From assembly GCA_964653235.1 (NCBI GenBank), contig CAZZCP010000036.1, forward strand, positions 1-23,980: a stretch of DNA of 23,980 nucleotides, given 5' to 3'. Below the pieces are notes generated by a model. The model was not told the DNA's origin. It worked only from the letters and a program-made list of their open reading frames with translations, and did no database searches. This document shows, one piece after another, positions 1 through 5,363 of the stretch (positions are counted from its first letter, which is position 1; each line of letters opens with the position of its first letter). The stretch is from CAZZCP01 sp964653235. Its GTDB lineage: Bacteria > Bdellovibrionota > Bdellovibrionia > Bdellovibrionales > UBA840. The position numbers and the translations under genes were made by a program.

Positions 1-112
1 TCCGAAAATGCCTCAAAATTTCAAGATTCTCGGACAGAATAGCTTAAGTATCTTATATATTTAACTCACTTCGGACGGACGTCCAAAGTGAAATAAAAGG
101 GAGCAGTTAATA
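1..112 (-). repeat. Diverged partial copy (A) of a dispersed inverted-terminal repeat
   Basis: The first 112 bases align without gaps to the reverse complement of 8424-8535 (copy B), with 87 of 112 positions identical by hand count. Identity is concentrated in blocks: 11-24, 31-41, 71-84 and 97-106 are nearly perfect, while 42-70 is poorly conserved. The inner palindrome GGACGTCC and the terminal AGGGAGCAG block are retained. If B (183 bp) is full length, about 71 bp of this copy lie beyond the left edge. The frame that is open through copy B has a TAG stop here at 40-42, so the repeat is probably not protein coding. The copy ends against the poly-A run (112-119) that is the U-tract of the neighbouring terminator. 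Confidence 0.75.
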
Positions 113-136
113 AAAAAAAGCCAGCTTTCGCTGGCC
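111..136 (-). terminator. Intrinsic terminator of the small RNA
   Basis: On the minus strand a 6-bp stem GCCAGC/GCTGGC (130-135 with 120-125) is capped by a GAAA tetraloop (126-129) and followed by eight T residues (112-119). This is a textbook rho-independent terminator. No protein gene ends within 190 bp upstream of it on that strand, so it most likely ends the non-coding transcript at 111-262. Confidence 0.85.
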
Positions 137-262
137 ATTCGGTCGGTTTGCTCTGGACCCTAGATCAGGACGGGTCGATGGCTATGATGATGGTGATTGC
201 TCACCTAAGACAGCGCCCCCCAGCGCCTTATTTGGTGTCTTCGATGTTCCCCCCTGAAGACA
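111..262 (-). ncRNA. Putative structured small RNA, about 150 nt, family not recognised
   Basis: The stretch has no credible ORF but is bounded by a near-consensus promoter (269-296) and an intrinsic terminator (111-136) on the minus strand. In 5' to 3' order the RNA shows: a 7-bp hairpin UGUCUUC/GAAGACA (256-262 with 236-242) whose loop carries six G; a GCGC/GCGC stem around a second G6 run; a perfect GGUGA-GCAA-UCACC hairpin (192-205); a GACCC/GGGUC hairpin (172-176 with 156-160); and the terminator. The segment AAGACA (236-241) can alternatively pair with a downstream UGUCUU (207-212), so two helices exclude each other. I looked for SRP RNA, tmRNA, RNase P and GEMM signatures and found none. 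Short matches to E. coli 6S RNA (GGCGCU, GGUGAGCA) occur, but no long closing stem is visible. The exact 5' end is inferred. Confidence 0.6.
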
Positions 263-268
263 AGAAGG

Positions 269-296
269 AATATAAAGCTTCTTTTTGTTTTTTCAA
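269..296 (-). promoter_or_regulatory. Sigma70-type promoter of the small RNA
   Basis: On the minus strand TTGAAA (291-296) is separated by 16 bp from TATATT (269-274), matching five of six bases at each box. Transcription would start near 262, exactly where the 5'-terminal hairpin of the predicted RNA begins. No start codon or Shine-Dalgarno sequence follows. Confidence 0.6.
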
Positions 297-299
297 ATG

Positions 300-322
300 A
301 ATATTTAAATTATGTAAATATT
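300..322. promoter_or_regulatory. AT-rich palindrome upstream of the small-RNA promoter
   Basis: A perfect 8-bp inverted repeat, AATATTTA (300-307) and TAAATATT (315-322), lies between the tauE-like stop codon and the -35 box of the small-RNA promoter. Its centre is about 49 bp upstream of the inferred start. It could be an operator or UP-like element, or a weak transcript end for the upstream gene. There is no U-tract on either strand, so a standard intrinsic terminator is unlikely. Confidence 0.3.
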
Positions 323-331
323 TTCTTAATA

Positions 332-1108
332 TTATCTAATAGGCATTCTAATAATTTCTGATAGCAGCTTTGTAATCATCAAAATAATTAGTAATAACAA
401 TATTTTAGACCTTGCCCCGACACTCAATTTAAACTGATATTTGCCTCCATAATAACTTGAAAAGATAGAACCAAAGAACAAAAATAGACCCGCTCCCCAA
501 TGTATTGGGCCAAAAGTATAATTTTCGGTAAAACTTTGCCCCCATGAAAAAATCATTAAGGCAGAGAAGGAGTAAAAGAACATTGCTACATTGGTGCTCG
601 GTGAGATCTGATCACTTCGCATTCCTAACAGAATGAGTGCTGGTCCTACCAAAATACCCCCACCAATTCCAGTAAAACCAGCCAATGCTCCTCCAAGACT
701 ACCCAAAACTAACAACAGCCAAAGAGCGATGGATTTTTCACTCGTAGCTTTAGATTTTGGAATGATGACACGAATTGCGATAGCAACTAAAACCAAAAGA
801 AGTGCTAACTTTAAATGATAGTCACTAAAAAACTCTGTCAATTTTGCCGTTACTGCAGAAACAAGAGCGCCTGAAATCCCAAGGCTGATCGCTTCTCGGT
901 AGGCTATGAGTTTTTTCTTATGAAAGTTCCATGAGTTTTGAAAAGTCACTAGAGTAACAACGAAGACACTGGTTGCAATCGCTTCTCGCTGAGATATCTC
1001 TAAAATGGAAGGCAGTAGTGGTACCATTAAAAAACCGCCGCCCAAACCCAAAACGCTGGCAATACCGCCCACTGCAAGGCCCATCAAAAAGCAAAGAAGA
1101 ATCTCCAC
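332..1108 (-). CDS. TauE/SafE family membrane exporter (sulfite/organosulfonate type)
   Basis: This 258-residue, very hydrophobic protein has the duplicated architecture of the TauE/SafE (DUF81) family. A glycine-rich GLGGG motif at residues 21-25 opens the first half and GIGGG at 147-151 opens the second; each is followed by the family's short polar turn and a long hydrophobic helix. Seven to eight membrane segments are apparent and the length is typical. Known members move sulfite, sulfoacetate or similar C1/C2 sulfur anions across the inner membrane, but the substrate cannot be read from the sequence. It is the last gene of a three-gene minus-strand operon, starting 1 nt after the stop codon of the EEP-fold gene, so it is probably translationally coupled. 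Confidence 0.85.
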   Translation of the reverse strand: MEILLCFLMGLAVGGIASVLGLGGGFLMVPLLPSILEISQREAIATSVFVVTLVTFQNSWNFHKKKLIAYREAISLGISGALVSAVTAKLTEFFSDYHLKLALLLVLVAIAIRVIIPKSKATSEKSIALWLLLVLGSLGGALAGFTGIGGGILVGPALILLGMRSDQISPSTNVAMFFYSFSALMIFSWGQSFTENYTFGPIHWGAGLFLFFGSIFSSYYGGKYQFKLSVGARSKILLLLIILMITKLLSEIIRMPIR

Positions 1109-1109
1109 A

Positions 1110-2117
1110 CTAATCCTCGATCTCTAGTAAAAGGCCATAGTGATCTGAAGCTACAATTCCATCTTTTGCTTCAGTGCCAAAGAGTTCTAAAGATTTCACT
1201 TTTTCAAAAAGACTTTCAGACAGAAAAATATAATCAATTCTTCTTGGTCTTTTGCATTCCATTTCTACCATTAGCTCATGAGCTGCATTTCTTTTTTTAC
1301 GGTCTAAAAAAATATCCATATTGCTACATAGCTTGTGATTCTCTTGATTGTTTCGATAGTCCCAAGTGGCTTGATCAAGATATGCTTTACCTACATCATG
1401 CAAAGGGTAATCTTGTAACTTTAAGATACTACTTTCGTTCTCACTGTTAAAATCTCCACAAAGAATAATATGTGGAGTCCCTTTGCCAAATTTTTTTAAG
1501 TAGACATAGAGTCTATTGATCTCTTGTGTTCTCCGAGATAAGGAATGGTTCATTTTATTACGAAAGTCTTCATACTGCCGTTGAGTAATTTTATCTTCAC
1601 AAAGAAGATTCTCTAAAGACTCCTCAAGCTGAAGACTCCATTGAGGACCATGGTGCAAATGCGTGTTCACAATTAAAATCTTTCCATAGTGAGGATGAAA
1701 GATGTTTGCAAATATGGCATAGCGAAACTCACTCAACTGAAAGGAGCGAAAGCTAGTAATGAAACCACCAAAATGTCCACTCAGTTTAAGTCGTTTTCTG
1801 GGTTTTAGCTTCCACTCAGGCTTTGCCATAATTGCAAGAGAGTTATCAAAGTTAAAAGGCAGGCCAATTCGCCCCAGCTTCATACCAGCCTGATCTCTTT
1901 GCAGCATAAAGCGACAGCCAAGAGCACGAGCAAGACTGCTGGCACGAGATACTGGGCTCAACTCTTGAAAACAATAAATGTCAGCAAAAACAGCTTTTAG
2001 TAAGTCTTCTTGGATTTCGATTCTTTTTTTTCGACGAGATTCAGATTCTAAATAACAAACCCGCCAAAGTTGATTTCGAGCAAAACTATTCCAAAGATTG
2101 TAGCTTAAAATTTTCAC
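1110..2117 (-). CDS. Endonuclease/exonuclease/phosphatase (EEP) fold protein
   Basis: This 335-residue protein carries the ordered EEP-fold motifs: an N-terminal SYNLWN (Asn7), CFQEL with the metal-binding Glu52, VNTHLHHG with the central His, CGDFNSE with the catalytic Asp-Asn pair, RIDYIF, and a C-terminal SDHYGL with the general-base His326. These positions form the Mg-dependent phosphodiesterase site of the DNase I/Exo III/sphingomyelinase superfamily. No signal peptide is evident, so it is likely cytoplasmic. It might act on nucleic acid, a lipid or another phosphodiester, and the sequence alone does not decide. The start codon overlaps the stop codon of the upstream Zn-ribbon gene (ATGA, 2114-2117) and tauE follows after 1 nt, so the three genes form an operon. 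Confidence 0.85.
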   Translation of the reverse strand: MKILSYNLWNSFARNQLWRVCYLESESRRKKRIEIQEDLLKAVFADIYCFQELSPVSRASSLARALGCRFMLQRDQAGMKLGRIGLPFNFDNSLAIMAKPEWKLKPRKRLKLSGHFGGFITSFRSFQLSEFRYAIFANIFHPHYGKILIVNTHLHHGPQWSLQLEESLENLLCEDKITQRQYEDFRNKMNHSLSRRTQEINRLYVYLKKFGKGTPHIILCGDFNSENESSILKLQDYPLHDVGKAYLDQATWDYRNNQENHKLCSNMDIFLDRKKRNAAHELMVEMECKRPRRIDYIFLSESLFEKVKSLELFGTEAKDGIVASDHYGLLLEIED

Positions 2118-2527
2118 GTCTGATTGTGTATGAGTTGTCGAACTTGATCTTTGAAGACAACTTCAATTTTATGATCAAAACTCTCAATCACAAAACCCAG
2201 TCCAAATTTTTTGTGATCAATTGCAGAGTCCATACCAAAACTGCCGCGAATACTATAAGACTGAATATTGTCTTGTCCGATTTTCTGGTTTAGCTCATCC
2301 CAAGATGGGCCCACTTCTACCATTTTGGGCTTGGTTGACCTTCTGCCTTTCTTCTCTTGCGTGGTAAGCTTAAATGTTTTCTTACTTTTACAAACTTCGC
2401 ATTGAACGCTAGCGGTGGTCTCAGATTTGTGGGTAATAACTGTATGGTATCTTTCAGTATCGCATTTTTTACAGTGGGTGGGAAAGCTCTTAGCGACCGG
2501 AGGTAAAACATTGTATTTTGCAGACAT
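2114..2527 (-). CDS. Zn-ribbon protein with CarD/Tudor-like C-terminal segment
   Basis: I do not recognise a named family for this 137-residue protein. Two CxxC pairs (Cys19/Cys22 and Cys43/Cys46) form a probable zinc ribbon near the N-terminus. A basic linker (about 50-68) follows. The C-terminal 35 residues read FGLGFVIES.DHKIEVVFKDQVRQLIHN, which resembles the small beta-barrel of CarD/TRCF-type RNA polymerase-interacting domains and the UvrD C-terminal Tudor-like domain (pattern FGxGxV...V.F....+.L.H). A role in binding nucleic acid or RNA polymerase is therefore an inference. It is the first gene of the operon with the EEP-fold and TauE proteins, overlapping the former by 4 nt. The ATG at 2527 has no strong Shine-Dalgarno sequence. 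Confidence 0.75.
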   Translation of the reverse strand: MSAKYNVLPPVAKSFPTHCKKCDTERYHTVITHKSETTASVQCEVCKSKKTFKLTTQEKKGRRSTKPKMVEVGPSWDELNQKIGQDNIQSYSIRGSFGMDSAIDHKKFGLGFVIESFDHKIEVVFKDQVRQLIHNQT

Positions 2528-2657
2528 AATTTAAATTAACATTCGCTCTGAGCATTGGCTACTATAAAATCGATTTGAAAAATTATGTAACTTACTGGAT
2601 TTGTTTTAGATTTGCGCTTCCTTGCACTGGAACCTAAGGCTTGACTTAGGGCTAGCG

Positions 2658-2688
2658 AAAAACTTCTTTGAATTTTCTTAAAAAGAAG
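2658..2688 (-). terminator. Weak AT-rich hairpin terminator after the 2701-3564 gene
   Basis: Reading the minus strand, CTTCTTT (2682-2688) pairs with AAAGAAG (2663-2669), followed by five T (2658-2662). The stem contains few G-C pairs, so termination may be inefficient. The rest of the 173-bp gap 2528-2700 holds one further small inverted repeat, CCTAAG/CTTAGG at 2633-2650, without a U-tract. Confidence 0.35.
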
Positions 2689-2700
2689 ATTTAAAATCAA

Positions 2701-3564
2701 TTAGTCTGTTTTAAAGTGATCTTTTAAACAATAGACCTCAAGCTCAGAACCAACTTCTTTTGCCGCAATTTCATCAGATGACAAATAATAGGGACCCGTT
2801 TTTAATTCAATTTTGCGCTGAAAAACCTTCATACTCTCTTCGTTTTTTGGATGAATCGAAAATCCGGCTGGGTCAAAAAATTCTTTAAACTCGGGGGCTG
2901 ATTTTTTACTAAAAAAACGAGCCCATACTCTAGAGTCAATCCAAGAGCGATAAGTGACCGTCGCAGAATAGGAATGAACCGGTGTATAGGCCGTCAGAAT
3001 TTCAAGATTGCCATACTGACTATGCAACTTTAAGGCCGGACTATCCCACTGGGTCATGCCACATAAATTCTTAATATTGCCATACCACAAACCATAGGCT
3101 TTACTCAAAAAGCCAAGACCCTTTAATTTTTCCTCATTAGGCAAAAGACCATTTACCGAACATAGATTGTGTGCCACCCACTGCCCAGAACGATTGGTTG
3201 GAATACAAATAAACAAAGAAATAGGCACCCATTCGAGGTCACTGTGAAAACTCAATTTCGCCCGCATGGTAGAAGACAAAGCATCTGTGTGCATGGCAAA
3301 GCCAGTGGTAATTCCTGGCATGATCGCGCAATCGTAAAAGACCCAGCGAGGCATCACCATATCAGAGCTTGTATACAACATAGCCTCTAGGTCATAAATG
3401 GCTTCTGCAAAAAGAGCATTTCTCATTTTTAATGGATTGAGCAAGAGGGTTTTTTTCTCAAACCAATTCAAGGGATGGGCAATCCCAGGCTGTGAGGTAC
3501 GATTCTCAGGACGTACAAAAAGATAAGGACGAATTCTTTTATCCGTTAACCATTGCGGAAGCAT
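2701..3564 (-). CDS. Conserved-looking protein of unknown function, 287 aa
   Basis: I do not recognise this protein. It is 287 residues long, rich in Trp, Tyr, Phe and His, with no signal peptide or membrane helix and no obvious catalytic or nucleotide-binding motif. Codon use resembles its neighbours and it is the only long open frame in the stretch. It has its own apparent promoter just before the start codon (3570-3598) and a weak hairpin terminator after the stop, so it is probably monocistronic. The next gene upstream on the same strand is the Cys-rich exported protein. A cytoplasmic enzyme or binding protein is possible; no function is assigned. Confidence 0.7.
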   Translation of the reverse strand: MLPQWLTDKRIRPYLFVRPENRTSQPGIAHPLNWFEKKTLLLNPLKMRNALFAEAIYDLEAMLYTSSDMVMPRWVFYDCAIMPGITTGFAMHTDALSSTMRAKLSFHSDLEWVPISLFICIPTNRSGQWVAHNLCSVNGLLPNEEKLKGLGFLSKAYGLWYGNIKNLCGMTQWDSPALKLHSQYGNLEILTAYTPVHSYSATVTYRSWIDSRVWARFFSKKSAPEFKEFFDPAGFSIHPKNEESMKVFQRKIELKTGPYYLSSDEIAAKEVGSELEVYCLKDHFKTD

Positions 3565-3569
3565 AGTTC

Positions 3570-3598
3570 ATTCTATCTTCGATGCCATAAAGTGAAAA
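3570..3598 (-). promoter_or_regulatory. Candidate leaderless promoter of the 287-aa gene
   Basis: TTTTCA (3593-3598) lies 17 bp from TAGAAT (3570-3575, five of six consensus bases). The -10 box ends only 5 nt before the ATG at 3564 and there is no Shine-Dalgarno sequence, so the transcript would begin at or next to the start codon. Confidence 0.4.
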
Positions 3599-3605
3599 TG
3601 CTTTT

Positions 3606-3842
3606 TTACTCCACTTTGTTCTCACAGGCTATTTGTACAGGATAGCTTTCCATCATCAAACAGTCGGGACTATTGCAAACAATTTCGCAAATCTTGTTTT
3701 CTGGTAAACACTCTGGCAGTTCTTTATCGGGCAAAGATGTGCAAACAAAGTTCTTTTTGCAAGAAGTAGTTACATTGCAGGGATCATAATTTGACGAAAA
3801 AGCACACAAAAACAAGGAGATAGAAAAAAGAATGGAACGCAT
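3606..3842 (-). CDS. Small Cys-rich exported protein, 78 aa
   Basis: I chose the ATG at 3842 because translation from it gives a short positively charged start (MRS) and a hydrophobic stretch (about residues 4-16) that is a clear export signal; upstream extension would bury this signal internally and overlap the divergent gene. The mature part holds eight cysteines (22, 28, 34, 45, 52, 56, 61, 73), suggesting four disulfide bonds and a periplasmic or extracellular location. Cys13 sits in SLFLC, which is a poor lipobox, so I do not call it a lipoprotein with confidence. I know of no family. A -10-like TATATT (3849-3854) ends 6 nt before the start codon. It diverges from the EVE-domain gene across 64 bp. 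Confidence 0.6.
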   Translation of the reverse strand: MRSILFSISLFLCAFSSNYDPCNVTTSCKKNFVCTSLPDKELPECLPENKICEIVCNSPDCLMMESYPVQIACENKVE

Positions 3843-3848
3843 ACATAA

Positions 3849-3876
3849 AATATAAGTCTTTTCTTTGGGCTTGAAA
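3849..3876 (-). promoter_or_regulatory. Weak candidate promoter of the Cys-rich protein gene
   Basis: On the minus strand TATATT (3849-3854) is preceded after 16 bp by TTTCAA (3871-3876), a poor -35 that is the reverse complement of the -35 of the divergent EVE gene. The two promoters would share the same hexamer and compete for RNA polymerase. The -10 ends 6 nt before the ATG. Confidence 0.3.
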
Positions 3877-3899
3877 AAGAAAATCGATCCGCATATCTT
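3871..3899 (+). promoter_or_regulatory. Candidate leaderless promoter of the EVE-domain/dusC pair
   Basis: TTGAAA (3871-3876), a 17-bp spacer and TATCTT (3894-3899) end 7 nt before the ATG at 3907. There is no ribosome binding site in the seven bases between, so the mRNA would be leaderless. Confidence 0.45.
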
Positions 3900-3906
3900 G
3901 CAACAC

Positions 3907-4374
3907 ATGGCAAAAAAGTATTGGTTGATGAAATCAGAGCCCGATGTTTTCTCGATTGATGACCTTAAAAAGATCAAAAGAGACCTCTGGGATGGAGTAA
4001 GAAATTATCAAGCTCGCAATTTTATGATGCGCGAGATGAAAGTCGGAGATGAGGTCTTGTTCTATCACTCGAACACGAAACTCATGGGAGTCTATGGTCT
4101 GGCTCGTATTAGCAAAGAAGCAGTCGAAGACCTAACGCAGTTTGATAAAAAAAGTAAGTATTTTGATGAAAAGGCAAGCCCAGAACGGCCAAGATGGTAT
4201 TGCGTCGAAGTAGAGTACAAAGCTCATTTCGATAGACCTGTAAGCTTACAAGAAATCAAAGAGACCAAGGCACTCAAAGATATGCTCGTCATTCAAAAAG
4301 GCCAAAGACTATCGATTCAACCTGTCACGAAAAAAGAATTTGATATAGTATGCAAAATGTCAAAATTGCCTTAG
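3907..4374 (+). CDS. EVE-domain (PUA-like, DUF55) protein
   Basis: From the ATG at 3907 the protein has 155 residues, the usual size of single-domain EVE proteins such as the thymocyte nuclear protein 1 family. Diagnostic segments are KYWLMKSEPDVFSIDDL near the N-terminus, WDGVRNYQARNFM, and GDEVLFYHSN, all part of the EVE beta-barrel. EVE domains belong to the PUA/ASCH/YTH-like group and bind modified nucleobases in DNA or RNA; the exact ligand here is unknown. An in-frame ATG at 3865 would add 14 residues, but it sits upstream of the predicted promoter -10 and is rejected. The 3' end overlaps dusC by 25 nt, so the two are likely cotranscribed, which is suggestive given that both deal with modified nucleotides. 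Confidence 0.9.
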   Translation: MAKKYWLMKSEPDVFSIDDLKKIKRDLWDGVRNYQARNFMMREMKVGDEVLFYHSNTKLMGVYGLARISKEAVEDLTQFDKKSKYFDEKASPERPRWYCVEVEYKAHFDRPVSLQEIKETKALKDMLVIQKGQRLSIQPVTKKEFDIVCKMSKLP

Positions 4375-5363
4375 CCCCGATGGAGGGGGTTGTGGACTAC
4401 TGCATCCGCGAGCTTTTCAGTCGGATTGGTGGATTTGATTTTTGCACCACCGAATTTGTTCGAGTGACTTCTCAACTTTTACCGAGAAAAGTTTTTTATA
4501 GGTATTGCCCAGAACTCTTGAACCAAGGAAAAACTTCTAGCGGAACCAAAGTCTATCTTCAACTGCTAGGAAGTGATCCCCAATGTCTTTTAGATAATGC
4601 TTTAAAAGCTATATCTCTTGGCGCACCAGGAATTGATTTGAATTTTGGTTGCCCCGCAAAAAGAGTCAATCAACATGATGGAGGTGCAAGACTCTTGCAA
4701 AAACCTGAAAGACTCTATCAAATCATATCTCACTTAAGAAAAAATATCCCCGTTGAGATTCCTGTATCTGCCAAAGTACGTCTGGGCTTTGAAGACAAAA
4801 GCTTATATCGAGAAATCGCCCAAGCCGTGAATGAGGCAAAAGCCTCGTGGATTAGCATTCATGCTCGAACCAAAAAAGAGGCCTACAAACCACCTGCTCA
4901 CTGGGAATATATCGCCAAAATGAAAGAAGATCTCGATATTCCCATTTATGCCAATGGCGATATTTTTTCTCCTGATGACTATCAAAAACAATTTGCAATC
5001 ACCGGAATCTCCAAGATCATGCTTGGACGAGGTGCTTTTGCCCGTCCCAGCCTCGCCAATGAAATCAAGCAAAGTAGTGAAAAACTCACTTGGTCAGATA
5101 TGAAGTCTTATGTTTCGCAGTTTCAGCATTTTAACTTAGCTTGGCGTGGAGAAAAGTACGCCATGCAAAGGCTCAAACAGTGGTTAAAGCACCTCAATTA
5201 CCAGGAGGCGCAAGATGCTTTTCAAGAAATCAAAAGAATTAAAGATTTAAAGACAGAGCTTCCCTCTTTTTTGCAATCACTTCAGACTTGTTCTTCTTCT
5301 TACCAAAACGCGAGAACCAGTTTAAGATGTCTAAACGAATCATCAATAGAGCAGGCAAGATAA
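4350..5363 (+). CDS. dusC: tRNA-dihydrouridine synthase, DusC type
   Basis: This is an FMN-dependent Dus enzyme that reduces uridine to dihydrouridine in the tRNA D-loop (U16 in E. coli DusC). Visible motifs are LAPMEGVVD (8-16, FMN site), TEFVRVTSQLLP.KVF.R.CPEL (34-56, close to E. coli DusC as I remember it), GCPAKRVN with the catalytic Cys101, VSAKVRLG with Lys142, IHARTK with His171, ANGDI (201-205) and GRGA (226-229). At 337 residues it is about 20 longer than E. coli DusC; the extra tail begins near residue 313 and lies wholly inside the antisense overlap with the RND gene. The start overlaps the EVE gene by 25 nt. A DusB-like paralogue is at 8889-9932. Confidence 0.9.
   Translation: MQNVKIALAPMEGVVDYCIRELFSRIGGFDFCTTEFVRVTSQLLPRKVFYRYCPELLNQGKTSSGTKVYLQLLGSDPQCLLDNALKAISLGAPGIDLNFGCPAKRVNQHDGGARLLQKPERLYQIISHLRKNIPVEIPVSAKVRLGFEDKSLYREIAQAVNEAKASWISIHARTKKEAYKPPAHWEYIAKMKEDLDIPIYANGDIFSPDDYQKQFAITGISKIMLGRGAFARPSLANEIKQSSEKLTWSDMKSYVSQFQHFNLAWRGEKYAMQRLKQWLKHLNYQEAQDAFQEIKRIKDLKTELPSFLQSLQTCSSSYQNARTSLRCLNESSIEQAR

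Noticed and set aside
111..262. Identification of the small RNA as SRP RNA, tmRNA, RNase P RNA or a c-di-GMP riboswitch
   Set aside because: None of the diagnostic sequences (SRP GGAA loop with flanks, tmRNA tag frame, RNase P core, GEMM core) are present. 6S RNA is not excluded, only unsupported by a closing stem.
3843..3977. N-terminal extension of the Cys-rich protein to 123 aa
   Set aside because: It would overlap the EVE gene and its promoter and place the export signal in the middle of the protein; the ATG at 3842 gives a proper signal peptide.
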